This document shows, in pieces, positions 1-9,445 of a stretch of DNA of 64,000 bases. The stretch is taken from positions 1 through 64,000 of the forward strand of contig VGPT01000001.1 of NCBI GenBank assembly GCA_016882485.1, given 5' to 3'. The position numbers were made by a program, and so were the translations under genes. Within the stretch, counting starts at the first letter, position 1, and every line of letters starts with the position of its first letter. The stretch is from Cyanobacteria bacterium M_surface_10_m1_298 (GTDB lineage Bacteria > Cyanobacteriota > Cyanobacteriia > PCC-6307 > Cyanobiaceae). The notes beneath the pieces are model-generated. The model was not told the origin of the DNA. It made no database searches and was given only the letters and a program-made list of their open reading frames with translations.

Positions 1-482
1 TCGAGATAGTCGCGGGGGTAATAGCGAACGAGATCCCGGGCAACCCAGAGGTCGAGGGCCGCCAGCCGCTCTGCACTCTTGGGTCCGATGCCACGGATCT
101 GGGCCAGAGGGGTGTCGGGCCTGATCGCGGTAGCCGCCGCACTACCCGCCGCACGACCCGCCGCAGTGGTTGCAGAAGCGTTCTCGATCAACCTGAGCCG
201 TGGCGGGCCGACCGGGGAGGGCGGTTGAAGGGCGCGCTGCAGTTCGTGCAGGAACTGTCTGGTGCGGCGCACCAGGCCTTGTCGGCGGGAGGGCGGTTGG
301 TCGGAGTAAGTCGCGAAGCACTGCGCCAACTCCAGCAAAGCCGCACTACGCCTTGCATCCAGACCGGAGGGTGGCGCAGCGAGTTCACGAGCGAGATAGG
401 TGCTGAACTGCTCGCGCCGCCCCTGAAGATCACCGAAGCCGCGATCGGCTTCCAGCTGCAGCGCCTGCTGCAGCGGACGCAT
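1..482 (-). CDS. recG: ATP-dependent DNA helicase RecG, N-terminal part (truncated by window edge)
   Basis: Minus-strand reading gives ...IRGIGPKSAERLAALDLWVARDLVRYYPRDYL, a typical RecG N-terminal segment; adjacent to the tsf/rpsB block. ATG at 482 assumed. Confidence 0.75.
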   Translation of the reverse strand, partial: MRPLQQALQLEADRGFGDLQGRREQFSTYLARELAAPPSGLDARRSAALLELAQCFATYSDQPPSRRQGLVRRTRQFLHELQRALQPPSPVGPPRLRLIENASATTAAGRAAGSAAATAIRPDTPLAQIRGIGPKSAERLAALDLWVARDLVRYYPRDYL

Positions 483-496
483 CCACGCCTGAACCG

Positions 497-1708
497 CTAG
501 CTGCGGTCCGCCGCTGGGTTCGGGTGTGGAGAGCTGTCCTGGAACCACTGCTGCTCAGCTTCAAGGGCGCTGACCCGGCGCTGCCAGGTGCGGTAGCGCT
601 TGGCCATTGTGCGCAATGCGCGCCTCCTCTGCTCAAGGCGCTGGCGACAGGTGCGCAGCTTGGGCTGCTCAAACTCCAGATCGCTGCAGCGCAGCAACAG
701 CGTGAGCACCTCCGTTGGGGGAACCGCCTCAGGGGGAGCCGGGGACAGGCTGATCGGCAGAGCCAGACGCAGCAGGTTCGCGGGGGCGGGCAGCGCCTCG
801 ACGCGGGCTTGAAGCGCCGCATCCAACAAGCTCACGGGAAGGAGACCCTGGGCAAGGCCCAGCCGCATCATCTCCACATTCACCGCATGGGAGAGATTGC
901 GCAGGCGGAAGCGCAGGGCTCGATCGAAATGGGCCCACCAGCGCACCTGCAGCAGGGGGTCACGGGGAATCTGGGCGGCCGTGACCTCCGGCTGAAATGG
1001 AGCGCTCCAATCGCTGATCTCCTCACTCTCATCCCCATCGCCATCGGCGCTCTCGGATCCGTCGCGCTCGGCCTCCGCAGAGGGGGCATCGGCGGAGAGG
1101 CCCTGCGACGCCAGTTCAAACAGGCCTTGCATCAACGACAGCTCCGAACCTCGCCCTTCAGCCTCCGGGGTGGGGTCCGGCTCCCGCGTCGGGCGGGGAG
1201 CGCTCAGACCGGGTACTCCGTTGTCAAAAAAATCGGCGGCCAAGGGCAGATCCAGACTCAGGCTCACCGATCCCACAGGGGCCGGCGGCGCGGGCTCGGG
1301 ATCCATCGGGGCAGGTCTGTCTTCAGAGGCTTCTGCTCTTTCGATTAAGGCACTGAGAAGCTCCTGCTGCCTCTTGAGCTGCCGGCGTTGGTCGCGACGC
1401 TGCTGCTGGGCCGCCAGAGCCATCAATTGCTCGATCGTGAGCAAGGAGGAGCAGCGGCCCACCAACTGGCGCAGGCGCTGCTGAAAGGCTTGGCGCCGTT
1501 GAGCAGGGAGCTGGTTGTAACGCTCGGGAACCACCTGGGTGGCCAGATGAAAACAGGCCTGCTGCACGCTGTGCAACAGGCCGTCGCGGAGAACTTGGAG
1601 GTAAAGAGCCAGGTCGCGATAGAGAGCCGGGCTGAGCTCCTCTTGCTGCTGCAGCAACACGAGGAGCTGACGCTGGGCGTCGTCCAGGGACCGGGCGTTG
1701 GGATCCAA
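497..1708 (-). CDS. Conserved cyanobacterial hypothetical protein with Gln/Arg-rich coiled-coil regions
   Basis: 403-aa ORF between recG and tsf on the same strand; competing frames are shorter and low quality. Confidence 0.8.
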   Translation of the reverse strand: MDPNARSLDDAQRQLLVLLQQQEELSPALYRDLALYLQVLRDGLLHSVQQACFHLATQVVPERYNQLPAQRRQAFQQRLRQLVGRCSSLLTIEQLMALAAQQQRRDQRRQLKRQQELLSALIERAEASEDRPAPMDPEPAPPAPVGSVSLSLDLPLAADFFDNGVPGLSAPRPTREPDPTPEAEGRGSELSLMQGLFELASQGLSADAPSAEAERDGSESADGDGDESEEISDWSAPFQPEVTAAQIPRDPLLQVRWWAHFDRALRFRLRNLSHAVNVEMMRLGLAQGLLPVSLLDAALQARVEALPAPANLLRLALPISLSPAPPEAVPPTEVLTLLLRCSDLEFEQPKLRTCRQRLEQRRRALRTMAKRYRTWQRRVSALEAEQQWFQDSSPHPNPAADRS

Positions 1709-1722
1709 GGAGTGACTCGGAA

Positions 1723-2379
1723 TCAGGCGGCCTGCATGGCGGCGACTTCAGCAGCGAAGTCCATCTTCTCGATCTCGATGCCTTCACCCAGGTTGAAGCG
1801 CACGAAGCGACGCACCTGAATGTTCTCACCGACCTTGCCGGAGATCTGCTTCACGAGCTCGTCAACGGACATGCCGCTGTCTTTGATGTAGGGCTGATCG
1901 AGCAGCGCCATCTCCTTGAGACGCTTGCCAATACGGCCAGCCACGATCTTCTCCTTCATCTCCTCTTTCTTGCCAGCGAGGTCGTCGCGACCCATTTCGA
2001 TCTGCTTTTCGCGATCGGCGACCTCAGCAGGGATGTCTTCAACGCGCACGTAGTCGACGTTGGGGCAAGCCGCCACCTGCATCGCCACGTTGCGAACGAG
2101 ATCCTGGAAGATCTCGCCGCGGGCAACGAAGTCGGTTTCGCAGTTCACTTCCACCAGAACGCCCACGCGGGCACCGGTGTGGATGTAGCTGCCGATGGCA
2201 CCTTCAGCTGCGGCGCGGCCCGACTTCTTCTCGGCGGAGGCGATGCCCTTCTGACGCAGCCACTCCACGGCTTTGTCCTTGTCGCCACTGGTCTCAGCCA
2301 GGGCTTTCTTGCAATCCATCATGCCTGCGCCGGTCATGTCGCGCAGTTCTTTGACGAGCTTGGCGGAAATCTCAGCCAT
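1723..2379 (-). CDS. tsf: Translation elongation factor Ts
   Basis: [30 protein letters not shown] is the EF-Ts signature. Confidence 0.98.
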   Translation of the reverse strand: MAEISAKLVKELRDMTGAGMMDCKKALAETSGDKDKAVEWLRQKGIASAEKKSGRAAAEGAIGSYIHTGARVGVLVEVNCETDFVARGEIFQDLVRNVAMQVAACPNVDYVRVEDIPAEVADREKQIEMGRDDLAGKKEEMKEKIVAGRIGKRLKEMALLDQPYIKDSGMSVDELVKQISGKVGENIQVRRFVRFNLGEGIEIEKMDFAAEVAAMQAA

Positions 2380-2483
2380 GGGAATGTGAGGGGAAACGGT
2401 GGGTTCAAAGCACAGTCGTCAGCAACACCGAAGAGCTTCCCCGCAGGAAAGCTCTCACCACTGACGGGTTGGATCAGAAACGA

Positions 2484-3203
2484 TCAGGCCTGGCCGTCGT
2501 CATAGGCGCCTTGCTCGTTGGAGCCGTGGCGACCTTCGTTGATGGCATCAGCAAGACGTCCAAGCACCAGCTGCACGGAACGAACGGCGTCGTCGTTGCA
2601 GGGGATGGGCACGTCGCACAGATCGGGATCGCAGTTGGTGTCCAGCATCGACACCAGAGGGATATCGAGCTTGCGGGCCTCGAGCACAGCGTTGGTTTCA
2701 CGGCGCTGATCCACCAGCACCACCACATCGGGCAGGCGGCGCATGTTCTTCAGACCGCCCAGATATTTCTGCAGGCGCTCCAGTTCGCGGCGCAGCACAG
2801 CTGCTTCCTTCTTGGGGCGCATCGCGATGGCACCGGAAGACTCCATGCGCTCCAGATCCTTTAGGCGATCAATCCGGGCACGCATGGTGGTCCAGTTGGT
2901 CAGCATGCCGCCCAGCCAACGCTGGTTCACGTAGGCAGCGCCGCAACGGGTGGCTTCGAGGGCAATCACCTCGGAGGCCTGCTTCTTGGTGCCGACGAAC
3001 AGGAAGCGCTTGCCGCTGCGGGCGGCACTGCGGACCCATTTGTAGGCGTTGTTCATGCAAACCGCGGTTTGCACGAGGTCAATGATGTGAACACCGTTGC
3101 GCGCGCAATAGATGTAGCGCGACATCTTGGGGTTCCAACGACGGGTTTGGTGCCCAAAGTGGGCGCCCGCCTCCATCATTTCGGCGAGGGTGACAACAGC
3201 CAT
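2484..3203 (-). CDS. rpsB: 30S ribosomal protein S2
   Basis: [32 protein letters not shown]; start set to the internal ATG at 3203 rather than the ORF-track start at 3287. Confidence 0.97.
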   Translation of the reverse strand: MAVVTLAEMMEAGAHFGHQTRRWNPKMSRYIYCARNGVHIIDLVQTAVCMNNAYKWVRSAARSGKRFLFVGTKKQASEVIALEATRCGAAYVNQRWLGGMLTNWTTMRARIDRLKDLERMESSGAIAMRPKKEAAVLRRELERLQKYLGGLKNMRRLPDVVVLVDQRRETNAVLEARKLDIPLVSMLDTNCDPDLCDVPIPCNDDAVRSVQLVLGRLADAINEGRHGSNEQGAYDDGQA

Positions 3204-3248
3204 GGTTGAGTTGGGTTTCGGGTTCGCCTCCACCTGCCAGGGATCACG

Positions 3249-3316
3249 CCAGCCCGCCAGGCCGAGGGCCTGAAGTGGCTGGAGCAATCACCCGAAACAC
3301 GCAGGTGTGCGGGGTG
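3249..3316 (-). promoter_or_regulatory. Candidate structured rpsB 5' leader with two two-tier hairpins
   Basis: CCAGCC(3249-3254)/GGCTGG(3277-3282) enclosing CAGGCC-gag-GGCCTG; CACCC(3289-3293)/GGGTG(3312-3316) enclosing ACAC-gcag-GTGT. Confidence 0.5.
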
Positions 3317-3351
3317 AAAGTGCCTGCTGACACTAACAAACGGGCTGTCGC

Positions 3352-4284
3352 TCAGCGCAGGCCTGCGGCATGGGCCTCGGCGTAGAGGGCTCGCACGCCG
3401 ATGCGATTCAGCGGCAGGCGCAGCAGTTCCATCGCCAGGCCGGGCTTGCCCTGGCGAATCAGCCAGGCCAGCAGCGGTTTCAGGCTGCGCTCATTGAGGA
3501 GTCCACCCAAGGTGAGCAGCTCCCAGAGGAGGCGATGCAACAGGGTGAATTGAATGATGAACCGCACCCGGCGCGTGGGGTGTTTGCGGTAGAAAACCAA
3601 GCCCATCTTTGCCCTCTCCCCTTCCACCGCAATCAATCGGGGCACCTGGTCGAGGCTCAGGGGAGGGTGCCAGTGGTAGCCGACGGCCTCGGGGCAGCGC
3701 ACCAGAACCACGCCCATCTGACGCAGGCGCTCACCCAACTCCAGGTCCTCCCAGCCATACAAGCGAAAGCGTGTATCAAACAAACCGCTGCGTTCCAAGA
3801 CCTGGCGATCGATGGCCACATTGCCGGTGGCGAAATAGGCCCAGGAGAGATCCCTCAGCTTGTGGGGCTCACTGGTGGGGTCCTCAAAGTTGGCCGTATT
3901 GATCACCGCGCCGTAGGTGAAGCAGAGCCGATCCCCCCGTTGTCTCCAGGTCTGCTCCAACTGTTGGGCGTGACGGAGCAGAAAGTCCTCGGTAACAACG
4001 AGATCGCTATCAATGAACACGACGACATCGCCGCGGGCATGCTCCACGCCCCGATTCCGCCCCTCCGCCGGACCGCCGTGGTCTTGCTGAATCAGGCGCA
4101 CATGGGGGAACGCGGCACTCTGTCGCAGCAGCCAATTCACCGTGTCATCGGTGGAGCCGTCATCCACCACCACCACTTCGTAGTTCGTGATCGGAGCCTC
4201 GAGCCGTTGCCGCTCGAGGGCCGTGAGGCACTTCTCAAGGATCGGCAGACGGTTGTAGGTGGGGATGACGACGCTGAGGAACAT
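3352..4284 (-). CDS. Family 2 glycosyltransferase
   Basis: MFLSVVIPTYNRLPILEKCLTAL...VVVDDGSTDDT...FIDSDLV: GT-A fold signatures. Confidence 0.92.
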   Translation of the reverse strand: MFLSVVIPTYNRLPILEKCLTALERQRLEAPITNYEVVVVDDGSTDDTVNWLLRQSAAFPHVRLIQQDHGGPAEGRNRGVEHARGDVVVFIDSDLVVTEDFLLRHAQQLEQTWRQRGDRLCFTYGAVINTANFEDPTSEPHKLRDLSWAYFATGNVAIDRQVLERSGLFDTRFRLYGWEDLELGERLRQMGVVLVRCPEAVGYHWHPPLSLDQVPRLIAVEGERAKMGLVFYRKHPTRRVRFIIQFTLLHRLLWELLTLGGLLNERSLKPLLAWLIRQGKPGLAMELLRLPLNRIGVRALYAEAHAAGLR

Positions 4285-4322
4285 GGCCAGGTCGACAGGA
4301 CGACGGATCCGAAGGAATGGTC

Positions 4323-4350
4323 AAAAAAAGGGGGATCCCGAGGGATCCCC
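4323..4350 (-). terminator. Rho-independent terminator
   Basis: Minus strand: GGGGATCC-CTC-GGGATCCCCC followed by TTTTTTT. Confidence 0.85.
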
Positions 4351-4375
4351 AGAGTGATGCCTGATCAGCTGATCT

Positions 4376-4531
4376 TCAGTCGGCGGCGCCACCGTTGTTG
4401 GCGGTTCCGGTCACGCCGTTACCAGCGCCCTCACCACGGCCGTCGTTGCGGAGCTTGCGCTTCTTGAACTTGCGGGCGTAGGCGCGGTTGCGCTCTTGCT
4501 TTTCCTTCTTGAGGTTGCGGCGTTTGGCCAT
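4376..4531 (-). CDS. Small, very basic conserved protein (51 aa)
   Basis: MAKRRNLKKEKQERNRAYARKFKKRKLRNDGRGEGAGNGVTGTANNGGAAD; TAGGGT -10 candidate upstream and terminator downstream. Confidence 0.75.
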   Translation of the reverse strand: MAKRRNLKKEKQERNRAYARKFKKRKLRNDGRGEGAGNGVTGTANNGGAAD

Positions 4532-4562
4532 CGAAACGGCTGAATCTTGGGAGAGAACATCC

Positions 4563-4568
4563 ACCCTA
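4563..4568 (-). promoter_or_regulatory. Putative -10 element (TAGGGT) for the 51-aa basic protein
   Basis: TAN3T hexamer on minus strand about 32 nt upstream of the ATG. Confidence 0.4.
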
Positions 4569-4579
4569 CTGAATGGACC

Positions 4580-5290
4580 TCAGGGGGTTGCCGCAATGGT
4601 GGGGCGTTCGGCCTCCATCAGGTGCCCATCTTCCATACGCACCAGGCGATCTGCAATATCAAGGATGCGCGGGTCATGGGTGACCATCAACACCGCACAA
4701 CCCTGTTCGCGCGCCAGCCTGCGCAACAGTTCCACCACTTCACGGCCGGTCTGGGAGTCGAGCGCAGCCGTTGGTTCATCCGCCAGCAGCAAACGCGGAT
4801 GGGCCGCTAGGGCACGGGCAATCGCCACCCTCTGTTTCTGACCGCCCGAGAGGTCGTGGGGCAACTTGTGCAGTTCATCGCCCAAGCCCACAGAGCGCAG
4901 CCATTCGCGCGCCTGATCACGTCGGGCGCGATAGCTCATCCCGGGGAGCAGATCCGAGCCCATCTGCACGTTTTGCTCAGCGGTGAGGCAGCGCAGCAGG
5001 TTGTGGCCTTGAAAAATCATGCCGATCGAGCGGCGCAGGCGTTGTCGCTCGCCCCGACTGGCATCGGCCAACTGCTGGCCCAGCACCTGAACCGAACCCT
5101 GTTGCACCTGACGCAGGGCTCCCACCAGGGTCAACAGCGTGGTCTTGCCGCAGCCCGAAGGACCGGTGAGCAGCACCACCTCGCCCGCCGCCACCTGCAG
5201 GTTGACCCCCTGCAGCACCTGACGGCGCATCGAACCCACCCCATACCAGTGGGACAAGTTCTTGAGCTCAATCGCAGCAGGGGCAGCCAT
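4580..5290 (-). CDS. devA: ABC transporter ATP-binding protein, DevA/MacB/LolD type
   Basis: Walker A GPSGCGKTT, LSGGQKQR, Walker B LLLADEPT; downstream of devB and devC. Confidence 0.88.
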   Translation of the reverse strand: MAAPAAIELKNLSHWYGVGSMRRQVLQGVNLQVAAGEVVLLTGPSGCGKTTLLTLVGALRQVQQGSVQVLGQQLADASRGERQRLRRSIGMIFQGHNLLRCLTAEQNVQMGSDLLPGMSYRARRDQAREWLRSVGLGDELHKLPHDLSGGQKQRVAIARALAAHPRLLLADEPTAALDSQTGREVVELLRRLAREQGCAVLMVTHDPRILDIADRLVRMEDGHLMEAERPTIAATP

Positions 5291-5295
5291 GGTGT

Positions 5296-6483
5296 CTAGA
5301 AGATCTCCGCCGGATCCGCATCCGCCAGGCGACGCATGGCCAGAGCGGCCGAGGCCATGCACATCACCAGAATCATGCTGAACACGGTCACAGCGCGAGT
5401 GGTGTCCATAAACACTGGGAGCTGGGTGGCGCTGCGCACCAGCCAGTAGAGACCCTGACCCGCGGCATAGGCCGGGAGGTAGCCAAAGGCTGCCAGCAGC
5501 AGGCCCTCACGGGCCACGACCCCTAGCAGGCTGAGCAGCCGATAGCCCATGGCCATCAAGGTGGCGTATTCGGGCAGGTGGTCACTCACATCGGAATAGA
5601 GCACCTGGTAAACGATCACGCAGCCCACCACGAAGCCCATGGCGGCCCCCAACGTGAAGATGAAGCCGATGGAGGTGCTGGTGCGCCAGTAGTTCTGCTC
5701 GAAATCGATGAAGCCCTGCTTGGTGAGCACGGTCACATCACTGGGCAGCTGCGCCTGAAGCCGCTTGGCCACCACGGCTGGATCACTACCTGGCTTCAGG
5801 CGGATCAGACCCACTTCGATGCTGCCGGGGGGCGTGTTTGGCAGCAGCTCGAGGAAGGTTTCGGAGCTGGTGAGCAGATTGCCGTCGGCGCCGAAGGACG
5901 TGCCCAGGCCCACCAACCCAGCCACCCGCACGCGCTTGCCGGCAATCTCACTCTCCACGGTGCGGCCGGCCTTAAACCACGGGGCCACTGGGCCGAACTC
6001 GGGACGCGACTGCTCATCGAACAGCACCCGCCCCTTCTGGGTCAGCAACCGCGCCTTCGGCGCCAGGCTCGGATCGGTGAACAGCGGGTCGTTGGGCTCA
6101 AAGCCGAGGGTGAGGATCGAGCGGGTGCCGCGGGTTTCGGGGTTACGCCAGAGCAGCAGATTCCAGTGCACCGGCGTAATGCCCTCCACCTCGGGGGCCG
6201 CCATCGCCTGCACGAGGCGCCGTTTGGGGAAGCCCGCCATGCTCACCGAGCTGGTGGAGCGCGGGCTGATCAGCACCAGATCCGCATCAAAGAGCCGGTG
6301 GATGGTGACGCTGGCATCAAACAGGCCATCGCGGAACCCCAGCTGCATGAACATCAGGATTCCAGCGAAGCTGATGCCCGCGAGCGCCACCGCCAGCCGC
6401 ACCGGTTGGCGCGTCAACAGCAACAGCGCTAACGGGATGCGCCGTGTTTGCCACCAGCGCGTCAGACGCCCGTGCAGGCTCAC
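5296..6483 (-). CDS. devC: ABC transporter permease, DevC type (FtsX-like)
   Basis: 395 aa, N-terminal TM, large periplasmic domain, three C-terminal TMs; DevBCA gene order. Confidence 0.88.
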   Translation of the reverse strand: MSLHGRLTRWWQTRRIPLALLLLTRQPVRLAVALAGISFAGILMFMQLGFRDGLFDASVTIHRLFDADLVLISPRSTSSVSMAGFPKRRLVQAMAAPEVEGITPVHWNLLLWRNPETRGTRSILTLGFEPNDPLFTDPSLAPKARLLTQKGRVLFDEQSRPEFGPVAPWFKAGRTVESEIAGKRVRVAGLVGLGTSFGADGNLLTSSETFLELLPNTPPGSIEVGLIRLKPGSDPAVVAKRLQAQLPSDVTVLTKQGFIDFEQNYWRTSTSIGFIFTLGAAMGFVVGCVIVYQVLYSDVSDHLPEYATLMAMGYRLLSLLGVVAREGLLLAAFGYLPAYAAGQGLYWLVRSATQLPVFMDTTRAVTVFSMILVMCMASAALAMRRLADADPAEIF

Positions 6484-7388
6484 GGCTGGAATCGGGCAAT
6501 GATTTTGAGGCCAGTGAGGCTCGCCACCCGACGCGCATCGGCGGGATCCAGGGCCAGGCGAACTTCCACCACCCGCGCATCCGCATCGCCGGTGGGATCG
6601 GTGGAGAGCACAGCGCGCTGGCGCACCTGCGGTGAGATCCGGATCACACGGGCCTGAAGGGAACCACGGAAGCCGCCGTTCTCACTCACCAACGTGACGG
6701 CCTGACCGAGCTTCACGCGATTGATATCAGTCTCGTAGACCTCCGCCACGGCCTCGATCTGATCACCGGCACCCAACTCAAGAACACCGTCATTGCCGGG
6801 CCGTTCACCAACGCGGCTATGGATCTTGAGCACCAACCCATCGCTGGGGGCCCTCAGCTCACTGTCGTTGAGATCCACCTGCAGACCCTTGCGCTGCGCC
6901 AGGGCCTCCCGCAGTTGGCCATTCAGTTTCGCCAGGTCATCCTTTTTCTCCTCAAGCACGACCATGGCGGCGGCACCTGAACTGGCAGCGTTCTGGTAGC
7001 GCTCCACCTCACGACGCCCCAGACGGATCTGCACCTGCAGGCTGTCGATCCGGGCACTCAACGCCGCCAGATCAGCCAGGAGGCCAGGACGGTTGTCAAA
7101 GCTGGCGAGCAGCTGACCGCGGCGGACACGCTCCCCTTCCTGCACCAAGAGGCTGCTGATCCGGGGGCTACCGCCCATGGCCCCCATGGGGGCCGCCAAA
7201 CGCCGCACATCCCCTGCAGGCTGCAGATTGCCGAGGGCAGAGACCGCTTCAATCCGTGGTTGGACCACCGGAGCCACCACCTTGGGTGCTGGCTTCTGAA
7301 GGGAGCGAACCCCAGCAATCAAAGCGGCCAGCAGCACAAGAGCACCACCTGCAGTGAGCCAGGGCCTGCGCTGAAGGGCCTCCAGCAT
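6480..7388 (-). CDS. devB: Membrane fusion protein, DevB/HlyD family
   Basis: N-terminal TM, coiled coil, LRAPSDGLVLKIHSRVGERP lipoyl-like motif; start ATG 7388. Confidence 0.88.
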   Translation of the reverse strand: MLEALQRRPWLTAGGALVLLAALIAGVRSLQKPAPKVVAPVVQPRIEAVSALGNLQPAGDVRRLAAPMGAMGGSPRISSLLVQEGERVRRGQLLASFDNRPGLLADLAALSARIDSLQVQIRLGRREVERYQNAASSGAAAMVVLEEKKDDLAKLNGQLREALAQRKGLQVDLNDSELRAPSDGLVLKIHSRVGERPGNDGVLELGAGDQIEAVAEVYETDINRVKLGQAVTLVSENGGFRGSLQARVIRISPQVRQRAVLSTDPTGDADARVVEVRLALDPADARRVASLTGLKIIARFQP

Positions 7389-8119
7389 CAGCCCAACGGA
7401 AGGGGATCGTCGAAGAGCAAGTCCTCGATGTAGCGATCGGCCCACTCGGGATTGAAGGCCTTTTCGAGCACCCGCCGGGTCTTGTCGTTGCGCTTTTGTT
7501 GCTGGCAATAGGAGAGCTGACCCTGATGACGCCTCACCGTATCGGGGTGGTCGATGGGCTGAGGCTCAGCCTCACGGCAGCACTCCGCCAACACGGAGAG
7601 AAAGTCGCTCACCACGGCGATGAACGCCTGCTCCTCCTCGGCATCAGCCGGGCGCACAAAGCGCACATAGGGGGAAAAAATCGTTCCCCATTCCGGCAAC
7701 TCCCGCTCCTGGGAGAACTGGCGTTGGCTCAACGCCTCCAGGCGACGCACCACCGGCGACGGCAGCTTGCCGGTAACCGGAGAGAGATCGACAATCGCGG
7801 CAGACACCACCCCGCGGCCGGCGACGATATCGGCCCCGAACACCGGCAGGTCGAAACGGGGATCGGGGAAGAACACGCAATGCAGAATCTGCAAACCGGC
7901 ACCGAAGCGGGCGGTTTCCAGATGGAGCTTGCGCAGGCCGCGGCAGCAGCGGAGCTCGTTGCGGATGAACAGATCCTCCCCATCCAGGCTGCCGCTGATC
8001 GCTTCCAGTTCCGGATCCACCTCCAGGGGCTGGAGCTCCGGCAGCGTGGCCCACTGCTGACGAATACGGTCGGCGAGAGCATCGACAAGGGGATGGATTC
8101 CCAGCGCTGCAGAGCTCAT
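7388..8119 (-). CDS. pcyA: Phycocyanobilin:ferredoxin oxidoreductase
   Basis: Ferredoxin-dependent bilin reductase features ([40 protein letters not shown]); start taken as ATG 8119. Confidence 0.95.
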   Translation of the reverse strand: MSSAALGIHPLVDALADRIRQQWATLPELQPLEVDPELEAISGSLDGEDLFIRNELRCCRGLRKLHLETARFGAGLQILHCVFFPDPRFDLPVFGADIVAGRGVVSAAIVDLSPVTGKLPSPVVRRLEALSQRQFSQERELPEWGTIFSPYVRFVRPADAEEEQAFIAVVSDFLSVLAECCREAEPQPIDHPDTVRRHQGQLSYCQQQKRNDKTRRVLEKAFNPEWADRYIEDLLFDDPLPLG

Positions 8120-8137
8120 CGGTGACGCGGGCAAGGC

Positions 8138-9445
8138 ATGCGGTCGATCCTGCCAGCAGAATGGCGAGACAAGCGAGCTGCGAACCCGTTGCCCGGATTG
8201 ATCACTGCCTCGTTGCCGGAGCCGCAGCGAGCCCAGCTGTCCAACGGAGCCACGGTGGTGCAACTGGATCTTCCGGATGCCCCAGTGGTCTGCCTGGATT
8301 TCTGGTGCCGAGCGGGTAGTGGAGAGGAAGGCGCGGGGGAATCGGGTCTGGCCCATTTCCTGGAACACATGGTGTTCAAAGGCAGCCAACAGCTGGAGGC
8401 CGGGGAATTCGACCTCCGCATCGAGGCACTCGGGGGCAATAGCAACGCCGCCACGGGCTTCGACGATGTGCACTATCACGTGCTCGTGCCTGCGGCGGCG
8501 GCCAGTGAATCCCTGGCCCTGCTGCTGGATCTGGTGCTGCAGCCGCGCCTCGATCCCGATGACTTCAGCCTGGAGCGGCAGGTGGTGCTCGAGGAGCTGG
8601 CCCAGAGCGAAGACCAACCGGAAGAGGTGGCGTTCCAGCAGTTGCTCCAGCGGAGCTGCGGCGACCACGCCTATGGCAGGCCCATCCTCGGCAGTAGGCA
8701 AGCCCTGATGGATCACAGCCCGCAGAGCATGGGCGCCTTCCATCAGCGCAGCTACCGCTCCGATCGCTGCTGCCTCTCGATCGCGGGTCCGTTGGCAAGC
8801 CTGGCGATTCAGGAGCAGCTGGAGCACTCCCCCCTGGCGCAGCTCCGACCCGCCGAAGCCGGCGGAGAGCCTCAGCCGCTCACGTTCCAAGCCGGCGAAC
8901 ATCGGATGGAACTACCCCGCCTGGAGGCCGCCCGGCTGCTGATGGCCTGGCCACTTCCCGGCGCCGCTGATCAAAAGACAGTGCTTGGCGGTGATCTGCT
9001 TACAACTTTGTTGGCGGAGGGACGCCGCAGTCGCCTAGTGGAGCGGCTGCGGGAACAGCTGCGCCTGGTGGAAAGCATCGATCTCGACCTCAACGTGCTC
9101 GAGTCGGGCTGCCTGGTGCTGCTCGAAGCGGTCTGCGATCCAGACCAGCTGCCCGCGGTGCGGCGCGAGGTGGACAGCGTTCTGCGGGAGCTGCAAGACG
9201 TTGACCCCAGCAACGCTGAACTGGAGCGGGCGAAGCGGCTCGTGGGCAATGGCTATCGCTTCAGCCTGGAGGCTCCAGGGGGTGTGGCCGCGATGGTGGG
9301 CAACAGCACCCTTTGGGGACGGCACCACAACCTTCAGGCACCGCTCGACTGGCTCGAGGAGTGGGATGTGAAGCGCCTCGCCCGTGATCTGATCCCCGCG
9401 CTGAGCCCCGAGCGTGCCTTCTGCCTGGAGGCCGTGCCGGCGTGA
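8138..9445 (+). CDS. M16 family zinc peptidase, catalytic subunit
   Basis: HFLEH (HxxEH) inverted zinc motif in [14 protein letters not shown]. Confidence 0.93.
   Translation: MRSILPAEWRDKRAANPLPGLITASLPEPQRAQLSNGATVVQLDLPDAPVVCLDFWCRAGSGEEGAGESGLAHFLEHMVFKGSQQLEAGEFDLRIEALGGNSNAATGFDDVHYHVLVPAAAASESLALLLDLVLQPRLDPDDFSLERQVVLEELAQSEDQPEEVAFQQLLQRSCGDHAYGRPILGSRQALMDHSPQSMGAFHQRSYRSDRCCLSIAGPLASLAIQEQLEHSPLAQLRPAEAGGEPQPLTFQAGEHRMELPRLEAARLLMAWPLPGAADQKTVLGGDLLTTLLAEGRRSRLVERLREQLRLVESIDLDLNVLESGCLVLLEAVCDPDQLPAVRREVDSVLRELQDVDPSNAELERAKRLVGNGYRFSLEAPGGVAAMVGNSTLWGRHHNLQAPLDWLEEWDVKRLARDLIPALSPERAFCLEAVPA

Noticed and set aside
3370-4467. 365-aa plus-strand ORF antisense to the glycosyltransferase
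   Set aside because: Shadow ORF; the minus strand has GT2 motifs and the ORF crosses a terminator.
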